NCBI GenBank assembly: GCA_003535195.1
Contig: DOHN01000202.1
Location: 721 to 6,596, forward strand
Direction of reading: 5' to 3'
DNA from: Ruminiclostridium sp.
GTDB lineage: Bacteria > Bacillota > Clostridia > DSM-8532
DNA: 5,876 nt
In this document: positions 1-5,876 of the stretch, piece by piece
Numbering within the stretch: the first letter of the stretch is position 1
Layout: the number at the start of each line of letters is the position of its first letter
Program-made: the position numbers and the translations under genes
Notes under the pieces: generated by a model
Database searches by the model: none
What the model was told of the DNA's origin: nothing
The model's input: only the letters and a program-made list of their open reading frames with translations

Positions 1-706
1 AAATGAGCTCCCTGAAAGCCTGATTTCTGATAAACAGTTTTGGTCTGTAATAGATAAAATGCTTGCGCGTTGCGGCCAACTGAATCAAGAAGAATATCGC
101 CGCTCCGAGCACAACCCCCCATGACGTTAATTCCGCACTGGTTTTGCCAAAGGCTGCGATGCTTAAAATGGTGCAGATATTATAAATAACCGGACCAAAG
201 GCCGCGGCGGTAAAATGCTTATAAGAATTTAAAATGCCATTGAACTGCCCCGCCATCATCATAAAGGGGGCTGAAAGCAAAAGAATGCGGGTAAGCCGGA
301 TGAGCAGTTCCCTGTCCCCTGAGTTGACCCCATTGTAGCCTGCGGCCAGAACCCCTAGCAATTCATCGGTAAAGATAAAGAAAACCAGCTCCAGAGCCAG
401 CATAAAAATGACACTTAAGTTCATGAAGGTGCTAACCGCTTTCCAGCCCGTTTTTTCATTGTCCTTGGCCAAGTAGGTAGACAACACAGGGATCATGGCA
501 GCGGCAATGGCGCCTCCTGCCAGCAGGTCATAGACCAGATCCGGAAGTGTAAAGGCCAGCAGGAATTCATCGGAATAGCCCTGGGGCATCATATAGGTTG
601 ATATAAGCAATGTCCTTAGAAAGCCTGTAATCCTGCTTAAAAGAGTCGCGGACATAACAATGAACGCTGCCCCTGTAAGCTTCTTTGCAGTATCTTGACT
701 GTTCAT
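1..706 (-). CDS. murJ: MurJ/MviN-family lipid II flippase, N-terminal part (cut by window edge)
   Basis: This membrane protein of the MOP exporter superfamily is expected to move lipid-linked peptidoglycan precursor (lipid II) across the cytoplasmic membrane. About 235 residues are visible of a family length near 500; the rest lies beyond the left edge. Several hydrophobic segments are seen (about residues 13-38, 92-113, 138-160, 168-186 and 197-213). Family landmarks are SRITGFLR (24-31), SDEFLLAFTLPDLVYD (45-60), AGGAIAAAMIPV (63-74) and GQFNGILNSYKHF (153-165). Arg25 and Arg31 line up with E. coli MurJ Arg18 and Arg24, and Asp46 with Asp39. The position of E. coli Arg52 is Tyr59 here, and Glu57 is Gly64. 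I chose the ATG at 706 because GGAG sits 6 bases before it. An in-frame ATG at 718 would add MENN but has a poorer ribosome site. It follows cinA closely and is probably co-transcribed. A MurJ-like paralogue with another lipid substrate is possible. Confidence 0.85.
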   Translation of the reverse strand, partial: MNSQDTAKKLTGAAFIVMSATLLSRITGFLRTLLISTYMMPQGYSDEFLLAFTLPDLVYDLLAGGAIAAAMIPVLSTYLAKDNEKTGWKAVSTFMNLSVIFMLALELVFFIFTDELLGVLAAGYNGVNSGDRELLIRLTRILLLSAPFMMMAGQFNGILNSYKHFTAAAFGPVIYNICTILSIAAFGKTSAELTSWGVVLGAAIFFLIQLAATRKHFIYYRPKLFIRNQAFRELI

Positions 707-712
707 ATTGTT

Positions 713-716
713 CTCC
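713..716 (-). promoter_or_regulatory. Shine-Dalgarno deciding the murJ start
   Basis: GGAG lies 6 bases upstream of the ATG at 706. It overlaps the alternative in-frame ATG at 718, whose own upstream sequence offers only a weak GGG followed by TTGAAA. This favours the shorter protein beginning MNSQDTAKK. Confidence 0.55.
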
Positions 717-732
717 ATTTTCAACCCAAGCT

Positions 733-1968
733 CTAGAGCCCGAGTATCATCTTTCTGAGCATATTAAGGGCATTGAGGCAGGACATGGTCCGTACCCTTT
801 CCCGATCCCCTATAAATTTGAATTCTCTACACATTTCATTTCTATCTAAGCTTATGGCAATATATACAAGCCCTGCAGGCTTATTATCGGTTTCTCCGCC
901 AGGCCCTGCTATGCCTGTAATGGAAATTCCTGCACGGGTACCGGTTCTGCGGACAAGTCCCCTCACCATCTCCAGAGCCGTCTCTTTGCTCACAGCGCCG
1001 AAGGAATCCAGAGTATCCTTGGAAACGCTCAGCTCTTCTATTTTAGACTTATTGGAATAAGTGACAAAACCTCTTTCAAATATCTCCGACACACCCGGAA
1101 CATTGACCAGCCGGGATGCAAGCATGCCTCCCGTACAGGATTCCGCAACTGAAATGGTGATCTCTTTCTCTTTTAAAAGTGCAACGGCCACTTCCTCCAT
1201 GGTTTCTCCATTGATGGCAAAAAGGTGGCTGCCCAAACGATCCTTGATTTTTTGGACAACGGGGTCGATCAGTTCATCCGCTTCGTTTTTATTCCTGCAC
1301 CGGGCCGAAACACGGATCACGACCTCGCCTGCTCCTACATAAGGCGCAATGGTCGGGTTGGTCTGGGCATCAATGATATCCATGATGCGCGTTTCCATCT
1401 CGGACTCTCCGATTCCGAAAATCTTCAGCATTCTGGAATAAATGGTCTGGCCCGTCTTTTTTTCTAGGTACGGAAATACTGTCTCTTCAAACATGGGGAT
1501 CATTTCCTTGGGCGGGCCCGGCAGCATAACCACAATTTGCCCGCCGTTTTCAATGATGCATCCCGGAGCGGTGCCGTTATGGTTTGGAATAATCATGCTG
1601 TTTTCAGGAAGATAAGCCTGCTTCGCATTGTTCTCCATCATTTTACGGTTCTGTTTTTCAAAAAATTGGGCAATGGCCCGATAGGTCTCGTCATGAACGA
1701 CCAGTTTCCGGCCCATGGCCTCCGCAATGGTCTCTTTGGTCAAATCGTCCTCGGTAGGCCCTAAGCCGCCTGTTGTAATCACTATGTCCGCCCGGCTCAA
1801 AGCCAGTTTGAGGCTTTCTTTAAGGCGCCGGGGATTATCCCCGACCACACTATGGTAAAAAACACCTATACCCACTTCGTTGAGTCTTCTGGAAAGATAC
1901 TGGGCATCAGTATTGCTGATCTGCCCCATCAATAATTCGGTTCCGACTGCAAGAATTTCTGCAACCAT
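733..1968 (-). CDS. cinA: CinA-like protein: MoCF/COG1058 domain fused to NMN amidohydrolase (PncC-type) domain
   Basis: This is a full-length two-domain CinA of 411 residues, the usual size. The N-terminal half is the molybdopterin-binding-like (MoCF, COG1058) domain, which in characterised CinA proteins hydrolyses ADP-ribose. Its landmarks are VGTELLMGQ (8-16), TTGGLGPTEDD (65-75) and LPGPPKEM (149-156). A linker domain follows (about 175-250). The C-terminal domain (about 258-410) matches the PncC family, which deamidates nicotinamide mononucleotide to nicotinate mononucleotide for NAD recycling. Its landmarks are AESCTGG (275-281, with Ser277 the likely nucleophile), FVTYSNKSK (301-309), GAVSKETA (324-331), SITGIAGPGG (349-358) and KPAGLVYIA (363-371). 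All look intact, so both activities are plausible. The start is an ATG 10 bases after the engB stop, with a modest purine-rich site (GAGAG) overlapping that stop. The name comes from competence-induced genes in streptococci, but nothing here shows competence regulation. Confidence 0.95.
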   Translation of the reverse strand: MVAEILAVGTELLMGQISNTDAQYLSRRLNEVGIGVFYHSVVGDNPRRLKESLKLALSRADIVITTGGLGPTEDDLTKETIAEAMGRKLVVHDETYRAIAQFFEKQNRKMMENNAKQAYLPENSMIIPNHNGTAPGCIIENGGQIVVMLPGPPKEMIPMFEETVFPYLEKKTGQTIYSRMLKIFGIGESEMETRIMDIIDAQTNPTIAPYVGAGEVVIRVSARCRNKNEADELIDPVVQKIKDRLGSHLFAINGETMEEVAVALLKEKEITISVAESCTGGMLASRLVNVPGVSEIFERGFVTYSNKSKIEELSVSKDTLDSFGAVSKETALEMVRGLVRRTGTRAGISITGIAGPGGETDNKPAGLVYIAISLDRNEMCREFKFIGDRERVRTMSCLNALNMLRKMILGL

Positions 1969-1978
1969 TCTATCACTC

Positions 1979-2563
1979 TCATTTCATAATGTTTTCTATA
2001 GCGGACCAGACCTCTTCAATCCCGATTCGTTTAATAGATGAGAAGGGGATGACCCGGATGTCCTCAGCCAGGTTAAGAACCGTTCGGATCATGTCAGTTT
2101 GCTTTTTATACTCGACCCGGGAGATCTTGTCGGCTTTGGTGGCAACAATGACAGGCGCTCTCCCCGTCTGCCTGATATAATCCATCATGATACAGTCATC
2201 TTCGGTGGGTTCATGGCGGATATCCACCAGAAGCAATATTGTCCGAAGGGTTTTCCTGACAGCCAGATAGGTTTCGGCAAGCTTTCCCCAGGATTTCTTC
2301 TCCGCTTTGGACACCTTTGCATAGCCGTAGCCCGGCAGATCCACCAGCATAAGCCCGTCATTGACGTTGTAAAAATTAATGACACGAGTTTTGCCGGGTG
2401 TATTGCCAACCCTGGCGATGGCTTTTCTGTTAAGCAGCGCATTGATCAGTGAGGATTTTCCCACATTGGACCTGCCGGCAAGGGCGATCTCGGGCCAGCC
2501 ATTATCCGGGTATCCCAACGGATCCACTGCGGTTATGATAAATTCAGCCTTTTTAATGATCAT
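1979..2563 (-). CDS. engB: Ribosome biogenesis GTPase EngB/YsxC (YihA)
   Basis: This small TRAFAC-class GTPase of 194 residues, the normal size for the family, is needed for late assembly of the 50S ribosomal subunit in the cytoplasm. All nucleotide-binding motifs are visible: G1 GRSNVGKS (30-37), the switch I region with GNTPGKTR (53-60), G3 DLPGYG (75-80), G4 TKAD (142-145) and G5 SSIK (175-178). The N-terminal strand before G1 and the VDIRHEPTEDD stretch (113-123) are typical of EngB rather than Era or Der. The start codon overlaps the recN stop as ATGA. The upstream purine tract is distant, so translation is probably coupled to recN. In many bacteria engB sits beside lon or hemA; here it follows recN instead. 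No residue looks abnormal. Confidence 0.96.
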   Translation of the reverse strand: MIIKKAEFIITAVDPLGYPDNGWPEIALAGRSNVGKSSLINALLNRKAIARVGNTPGKTRVINFYNVNDGLMLVDLPGYGYAKVSKAEKKSWGKLAETYLAVRKTLRTILLLVDIRHEPTEDDCIMMDYIRQTGRAPVIVATKADKISRVEYKKQTDMIRTVLNLAEDIRVIPFSSIKRIGIEEVWSAIENIMK

Positions 2564-4341
2564 AATTTTTTGGCCTTTCTGTCATTCTTCAATAGCTCCC
2601 GGGCAAGGGTCCGGGCGGCATCGGTCATATGTTCTCCACTCAGCAGGCGGGTTATTTCATTTTCCCTGGCATCCGCTTCCAAACGGCTGACAAAGGTAAG
2701 TGTCCGGCCAAGCTGTTCCTTTTTCCGGATCAGGTAATGAGCGTCGGCCAGGCTGGCTATCTGCGCATGATGGGTGATGCAGATCACCTGGTGCCTGCCG
2801 GCCACCGCCTTTAACTTTTCACCGACCTTTGAAGCGGCCTTGCCGCTGACCCCCGCGTCAATTTCGTCAAACACCAGCGTAGGAACAGCGTCAATATCGG
2901 CCAAAATTGATTTTACCGCCAGCATGACCCTTGACATTTCCCCGCCTGATGCAATTTTTGAAAGGGGCTTTACCGGCTCCCCCGGATTGGAGGAAAACAG
3001 AAATTCAACTTTGTCGGTGCCGTCCTGATTAAACCCTTCATCAGGACAGGAAATAATGGATACCGTGAACTGTGTTTTGGGCATTTCCAGATCTGCCAGC
3101 TCTTTTGAAATACCAGCTTCCAGCACTTTTGCGGCCCGGCATCTCAGACGGTTCAGCTCTGCGCATTTTTTATGCAGACTCTTTTCCGTGCTTTCAATGT
3201 CCCCGTTGATTACCTTAATCAGCTCTTCGCTTTTTTCCATCTCTTCCAGCCGTTCTTTGGCATTTTTCAAAAAGCCCAGAACATCGTCGATGGTTTCGCC
3301 GTATTTGCGCTTCAAGCTTTGAATCGAGCTTATGCGTTCCTCAATGCTTTTATGAAGCCGGGGATCATATTCCATATCATCCCGGACCAAACGCATTTCC
3401 CGGCTGATATCGGAAAGTTTTTCCTGAGTCTCTGTCAGGCCTGCTGCAATCAATGCATAGGCAGGATTCAGCTCCTCAATCTTTTGAATGGCTTCCAGCG
3501 ACAGGCCCAATTTGTCCAGGGCGCTTTTGTTCTCGCCGTCATCACCTTGAATCAACTCATAAGCATTTGAAAAGGCAGCGATAATCTCCTCTGCATGGGC
3601 CAGAATTCTGCTCTGGCGCTCAAGCTCCTGATCTTCCCCGGCAGTAAGCCCCGCTCTTTCGATCTCATTAATCTGGAAGCGCAGCATATCCATGGTGCGC
3701 TCCCGCTCCTTGCCCCCACCCGAAAGAGATTTTAGTTTTGCTCTAAGCCCATTCAGCTTTTCCAGCTCTTTCTGGTATTCCATTTTCATTCTGAGGAGCT
3801 CCTCCCCGGAGAACAGGTCAAGAAGAGCAATATGGGTTTCAGGTCTCAAAAGCGACTGGTTGTCGTGCTGACCATGAATATCCACCAGCTTCTGGCCAAT
3901 TTCTCTTAGCATGCCCACTGTTACCATTGTCCCGTTTACCCTGCAGACATTTTTTCCGTTTTCGGTAAAGGTCCGGGAGATCAGAACCGTTTGATCCTCC
4001 TGGGGAATGCCAAAGGATTCAAGGAGTCCGCTCAAGGAAGACACCCTATCTTGCGAAGAAGAGCCATTGGCTCGGGAACCGGCTGAACCAAAGTGTTCAG
4101 GCCGGGCAGAACTCTCCTGAAATGAACCACTATAAGAAAAAAGCCCCTGAACAGTGGCCTTTTCCACACCCGACCGAATCAACTCCCTGGAAATGCGGGA
4201 ACCCAAAAGAGCATTGAGGGAATCGATAATGATTGATTTGCCTGCCCCGGTTTCTCCGGTCAATACATTAAAGCCTTCAGACAATGCAATATTAAGCTTT
4301 TCAATAATTGCCACATTCTCAATTTGAAGCTGAACCAACAT
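2560..4341 (-). CDS. recN: DNA repair protein RecN (SMC-like ATPase)
   Basis: RecN is an SMC-like ATPase that acts early at DNA double-strand breaks, holding broken ends or sister strands for RecA-dependent repair. This copy has 593 residues; the family is usually 550-580. The N-terminal head carries Walker A GETGAGKS (29-36) and the DIHGQHDNQ loop (154-162). Charged coiled-coil arms lie at about 175-255 and 310-410. The C-terminal head carries the ABC signature SGGEMSR (465-471), Walker B TLVFDEID (488-495), DAGVSG (495-500) and the H-loop CITHHAQIA (521-529). The usual RecN H-loop reads ITHLPQ, so His and Ala at the fourth and fifth positions are slightly unusual. Residues about 69-105 are a Ser/Gly-rich stretch longer than the matching loop in B. 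subtilis RecN, which explains the extra length. The start ATG lies 3 bases after the argR stop, and its AGAGGAG ribosome site is inside the end of argR. Confidence 0.96.
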   Translation of the reverse strand: MLVQLQIENVAIIEKLNIALSEGFNVLTGETGAGKSIIIDSLNALLGSRISRELIRSGVEKATVQGLFSYSGSFQESSARPEHFGSAGSRANGSSSQDRVSSLSGLLESFGIPQEDQTVLISRTFTENGKNVCRVNGTMVTVGMLREIGQKLVDIHGQHDNQSLLRPETHIALLDLFSGEELLRMKMEYQKELEKLNGLRAKLKSLSGGGKERERTMDMLRFQINEIERAGLTAGEDQELERQSRILAHAEEIIAAFSNAYELIQGDDGENKSALDKLGLSLEAIQKIEELNPAYALIAAGLTETQEKLSDISREMRLVRDDMEYDPRLHKSIEERISSIQSLKRKYGETIDDVLGFLKNAKERLEEMEKSEELIKVINGDIESTEKSLHKKCAELNRLRCRAAKVLEAGISKELADLEMPKTQFTVSIISCPDEGFNQDGTDKVEFLFSSNPGEPVKPLSKIASGGEMSRVMLAVKSILADIDAVPTLVFDEIDAGVSGKAASKVGEKLKAVAGRHQVICITHHAQIASLADAHYLIRKKEQLGRTLTFVSRLEADARENEITRLLSGEHMTDAARTLARELLKNDRKAKKL

Positions 4342-4344
4342 CTG

Positions 4345-4803
4345 TCAGGACACTCCTCTTACCATGCGTGTTAATTTATCCATTAGCTCCTCGGCGATCT
4401 TTTCAGCGCGGCAGATAACCAGAATGGTATCATCTCCCGCAATGGTTCCCACGATATCGTTCCAGCCGAGGGAATCCATTGTGGCGGCGACAGCCTGGGC
4501 CATACCCGGCAGGGTCTTTATAACAAGGATATTGTTGGCATAGTCGCAGGAGACGAAGGCTTCCTTCACAATCACCAGAAGTCGGTCATTGGTGTTCCCG
4601 CCTTCGGAATGAATGGCCGAGTACCGGTATTTCCCCTCCTGTGTCATCACCTTGACTAATCGAAGCTCCTTAATATCCCTTGAAATGGTGGCCTGGGTAA
4701 CATCCATACCGATTTTTCTGAGTTTGTCCGCCAGTTCATCCTGTGTTTCAATTTCATAAGCCTCAATGATATCCAGAATTTTTGCATGGCGATTATATTT
4801 CAT
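4345..4803 (-). CDS. argR: Arginine repressor ArgR/AhrC
   Basis: This arginine-responsive transcription factor of 152 residues (family about 150-156) acts as a hexamer that binds ARG-box operators when arginine is present. It usually represses biosynthesis and, in Bacillus-type members, activates catabolism. The N-terminal winged helix-turn-helix covers about 1-65; the recognition segment TQATISRDIKELRLVKV (36-52) is the family hallmark. The C-terminal oligomerisation and arginine-binding domain covers about 73-150, with LPGMAQAVAATMD (98-110) and GTIAGDDTILVICR (119-132). The Asp124-Asp125 pair corresponds to the arginine-contacting acidic pair of the family. The ATG start has a strong GGAGG site 5 bases upstream. 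It sits between nadK and recN, an arrangement common in Bacillota, and no arginine biosynthesis genes are in view. It may act far away on the genome; self-regulation is possible but no convincing ARG box is seen directly upstream of argR. Confidence 0.96.
   Translation of the reverse strand: MKYNRHAKILDIIEAYEIETQDELADKLRKIGMDVTQATISRDIKELRLVKVMTQEGKYRYSAIHSEGGNTNDRLLVIVKEAFVSCDYANNILVIKTLPGMAQAVAATMDSLGWNDIVGTIAGDDTILVICRAEKIAEELMDKLTRMVRGVS
4353..4359 (-). promoter_or_regulatory. Shine-Dalgarno for recN inside the argR 3' end
   Basis: AGAGGAG occupies the Arg-Gly-Val codons just before the argR stop and ends 11 bases before the recN ATG. The spacing is a little long. The placement means ribosomes finishing argR cross this site, which is consistent with coupled translation. 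Confidence 0.55.
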
Positions 4804-4808
4804 ACTTA

Positions 4809-4813
4809 CCTCC
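4809..4813 (-). promoter_or_regulatory. Strong Shine-Dalgarno for argR
   Basis: GGAGG followed by a 5-base spacer to the argR ATG. It is the best ribosome site in the cluster and lies in the 33-base gap after nadK, so argR can initiate independently of nadK translation. The gap contains no recognisable promoter or terminator. Confidence 0.75.
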
Positions 4814-4836
4814 GCAATGAAATGGTGTATTAGGGT

Positions 4837-5679
4837 TTATTGGTGGATTTTCGCTCTCAGCACCTCATAGAAATTGACCTCGGTGACTGAGGCAAAAAGT
4901 ACATCATTCCGATTGGCGCTGACACAAACGAGATCTCCCTGTTCAAGGGCAAATCCCGCCTGGCCATCCACCGTTACCATAGCGTCCGCTTCGCAGCAAT
5001 TCTCCATACTGATCTTGACCGTGCGGGATTCAGGCGCGAGAAAAGACCGCGAATAGAGGATATGAGGACATATGGGGGTAATCAGCATCAGCCTCATATC
5101 AGGAGGGACAATAGGCCCGCCCGCAGACAGGGAATAACCTGTGGAGCCCGTAGGCGTTGACACAATAATGCCGTCGCTGGGAAAAGAATCCACGTATTTC
5201 TCATCCAGCATGACCTGGAGCCTTAAAATGCGGGATAGAGCAGCCCGGGTCACAACGGCGTCATTAATGGCTATATCCTCATAAACTCTTTCTCCGCAGC
5301 GTATGACCTCCACATGAAGGACCAGCCGGGGTTGGATTTTAAAATCACCCTCCGCCAGCTTATTGACCGCTTTTTCAATATCCTTTGTCTCCACCTCGGC
5401 CAGAAAGCCTACAGTCCCTTTATTGATTCCCAGTACGGGCTTTTTCTTAAAATAGGCTTTGCGCGCATTTTGCAAAAAAGTGCCGTCTCCGCCTACACAT
5501 ATAATTAAATCCGAAGCATCAAAAATCGGATCCGTTCTTACCGAAAGCTGTATAGCCTCTTTTGCCTCCGGGGTTACAAATACCTCAAAGCCTTTTTCCA
5601 AAAGCTTTTCCACAATTACTTTTGTATGTTTATAGCCAATGTCTCTCTGCTCATTGGCAACTACGCCTATTCTTTTCAA
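4837..5679 (-). CDS. nadK: NAD kinase (ATP/polyphosphate-NAD kinase)
   Basis: This cytoplasmic enzyme phosphorylates NAD to NADP and is the only known de novo source of NADP. It has 280 residues, normal for bacterial NadK. Family motifs are complete: VGGDGT (62-67) with the catalytic Asp65, LGINKGTVGFL (83-93), INDAVV (138-143), SDGIIVSTPTGSTGYSLSAG (168-187) and VDGQ (237-240). The N-terminal Rossmann-like part starts MKRIGVVANEQRD, where other NAD kinases also start, which supports the TTG codon at 5679 as the true start. No ATG or GTG lies between it and the in-frame stop at 5698-5700. The ribosome site AGAGAGG is 13 bases upstream, unusually far, so initiation may be weak. It is the first gene of the apparent operon and is followed after 33 bases by argR. 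Confidence 0.95.
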   Translation of the reverse strand: MKRIGVVANEQRDIGYKHTKVIVEKLLEKGFEVFVTPEAKEAIQLSVRTDPIFDASDLIICVGGDGTFLQNARKAYFKKKPVLGINKGTVGFLAEVETKDIEKAVNKLAEGDFKIQPRLVLHVEVIRCGERVYEDIAINDAVVTRAALSRILRLQVMLDEKYVDSFPSDGIIVSTPTGSTGYSLSAGGPIVPPDMRLMLITPICPHILYSRSFLAPESRTVKISMENCCEADAMVTVDGQAGFALEQGDLVCVSANRNDVLFASVTEVNFYEVLRAKIHQ

Positions 5680-5692
5680 CTGATCAACTAAG

Positions 5693-5699
5693 CCTCTCT
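5693..5699 (-). promoter_or_regulatory. Probable Shine-Dalgarno for nadK, long spacing to a TTG start
   Basis: AGAGAGG ends 13 bases before the TTG start codon. A TTG at 5685-5687 is nearer this site but is out of frame with nadK. The combination of TTG and long spacing predicts modest translation. Confidence 0.5.
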
Positions 5700-5705
5700 A
5701 TGGAC

Positions 5706-5728
5706 ATATTATACTTTTAATATTATAC
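5706..5728 (-). repeat. Tandem 9-bp direct repeat GTATAATAT, copies 14 bp apart
   Basis: GTATAATAT is present at 5720-5728 and again at 5706-5714 on the minus strand. Each copy contains a TATAAT box. The repeat could reflect twin -10 elements, a protein binding site over the promoter, or chance in AT-rich sequence. Confidence 0.6.
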
Positions 5729-5751
5729 ATTTGTTTTGCATATCAATACAA
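5722..5751 (-). promoter_or_regulatory. Putative sigma-A-type promoter of the nadK operon
   Basis: A perfect -10 box TATAAT lies at 5722-5727. A partial -35 box TTGTAT (three of six matches to TTGACA) lies at 5746-5751, separated by 18 bases. Transcription would begin near 5715, giving a leader of about 36 bases before the nadK TTG. A second perfect TATAAT at 5708-5713 has no good -35 partner (AAACAA at 17 bases). The call rests on consensus matching only, in AT-rich DNA where such matches are common. Confidence 0.5.
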
Positions 5752-5876
5752 GCGTGCCTTACTTTTTGTTATTTCCCGCGGTTATCCGGCGAAATATCAT
5801 GTTACTGTTCCTTAATTCGCCATCTAGCATCAGAGCGACAGAGTGATGTTTCGATACGTCAGCGGAGCAGGATTGC
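5752..5876. other. Unassigned upstream region
   Basis: About 125 bases at the right edge contain no gene I can recognise. On the minus strand all three frames are open from the edge for a short way: stops occur at 5859-5861, at 5830-5832 and, in the longest case, after about 38 codons at the TAA at 5758-5760. Any of these could be the tail of an upstream gene, but none resembles TlyA or another protein expected upstream of nadK in Clostridia. On the plus strand an ATG at 5846 is open to the edge for only ten codons. CATCA/TGATG arms around 5828-5848 are too short to interpret. Confidence 0.4.
5770..5796. repeat. Imperfect inverted repeat upstream of the promoter
   Basis: On the plus strand, TATTTCCCG (5770-5778) can pair with CGGCGAAATA (5787-5796) as 9 base pairs with one bulged base and an 8-base loop. 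No T-run follows on either strand (a short T5 lies just before it on the plus strand), so it is not a canonical intrinsic terminator. It could be a leftover terminator, an operator or chance. Confidence 0.35.

Noticed and set aside
773..1764. Several plus-strand open frames (75-95 codons) opposite cinA
   Set aside because: They overlap one another and the intact CinA gene and show no motifs or ribosome sites.
2099..2452. Plus-strand open frame of 117 codons opposite engB
   Set aside because: It is a shadow of the EngB frame; the GTPase motifs are all on the minus strand and the plus-strand product resembles nothing.
3172..3570. Plus-strand open frame of 132 codons opposite recN
   Set aside because: It is antisense to the RecN coiled-coil region, has no family motif and no ribosome site, and RecN on the other strand is unmistakable.
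4804..4836. Possible ARG box or internal promoter in the nadK-argR gap
   Set aside because: The 33 bases hold only the argR ribosome site; no TGAAT/ATTCA palindrome or -10/-35 pair is seen.
5770..5796. Inverted repeat considered as an intrinsic terminator of an upstream gene
   Set aside because: The stem is imperfect and no T-run follows on either strand, so it is listed only as a weak repeat.
5846..5876. Plus-strand ATG open to the right edge as a divergent gene start
   Set aside because: Only ten codons are visible and there is no convincing ribosome site or promoter, so it cannot be supported.
1..5876. Search for mobile elements, CRISPR repeats, tRNA genes, toxin-antitoxin or defence genes
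   Set aside because: Nearly all bases are taken by six recognised housekeeping genes, and none of these other signals was found.

Overview
The window is one tightly packed block of housekeeping genes, all on the minus strand. Read in the direction of transcription (right to left), the order is nadK (NAD kinase), argR (arginine repressor), recN (double-strand break repair ATPase), engB/ysxC (ribosome-assembly GTPase), cinA (two-domain CinA/NMN amidohydrolase) and the first ~235 codons of murJ/mviN (lipid II flippase family), which runs off the left edge. The nadK-argR-recN order, the ArgR type, the RecN and EngB sequences and the roughly balanced base composition suggest a Bacillota genome, most likely class Clostridia. 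This is a judgement from gene order and sequence style, not from a search.

Layout: 5680-5876 is upstream DNA. It holds an AT-rich promoter-like stretch (about 5706-5751), a weak inverted repeat (5770-5796) and a right-hand end I could not assign. nadK (4837-5679) starts at a TTG codon. A 33-base gap with a strong Shine-Dalgarno leads to argR (4345-4803). recN (2560-4341) follows after 3 bases, engB (1979-2563) overlaps recN by ATGA, cinA (733-1968) follows after 10 bases, and murJ begins 14 or 26 bases further on. No terminator-like hairpin with a T-run lies in any gap, so the six genes are probably one transcriptional unit driven from the right, with translational coupling at several joints.

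Functionally the cluster is mixed. NadK makes NADP, and CinA is expected to recycle NMN, the pyridine by-product of NAD-dependent DNA ligase. RecN works on DNA breaks, EngB on the large ribosomal subunit, MurJ on peptidoglycan precursor export and ArgR on arginine-responsive transcription. The only plausible biochemical thread is pyridine nucleotide supply alongside DNA repair.

I found no transfer or ribosomal RNA genes, mobile elements, CRISPR arrays or obviously new systems. The points worth a second look are small: a Ser/Gly-rich insertion in the RecN N-terminal lobe, loss of two charged positions in MurJ, a tandem 9-bp repeat carrying two TATAAT boxes upstream of nadK, and start-site choices for nadK and murJ.
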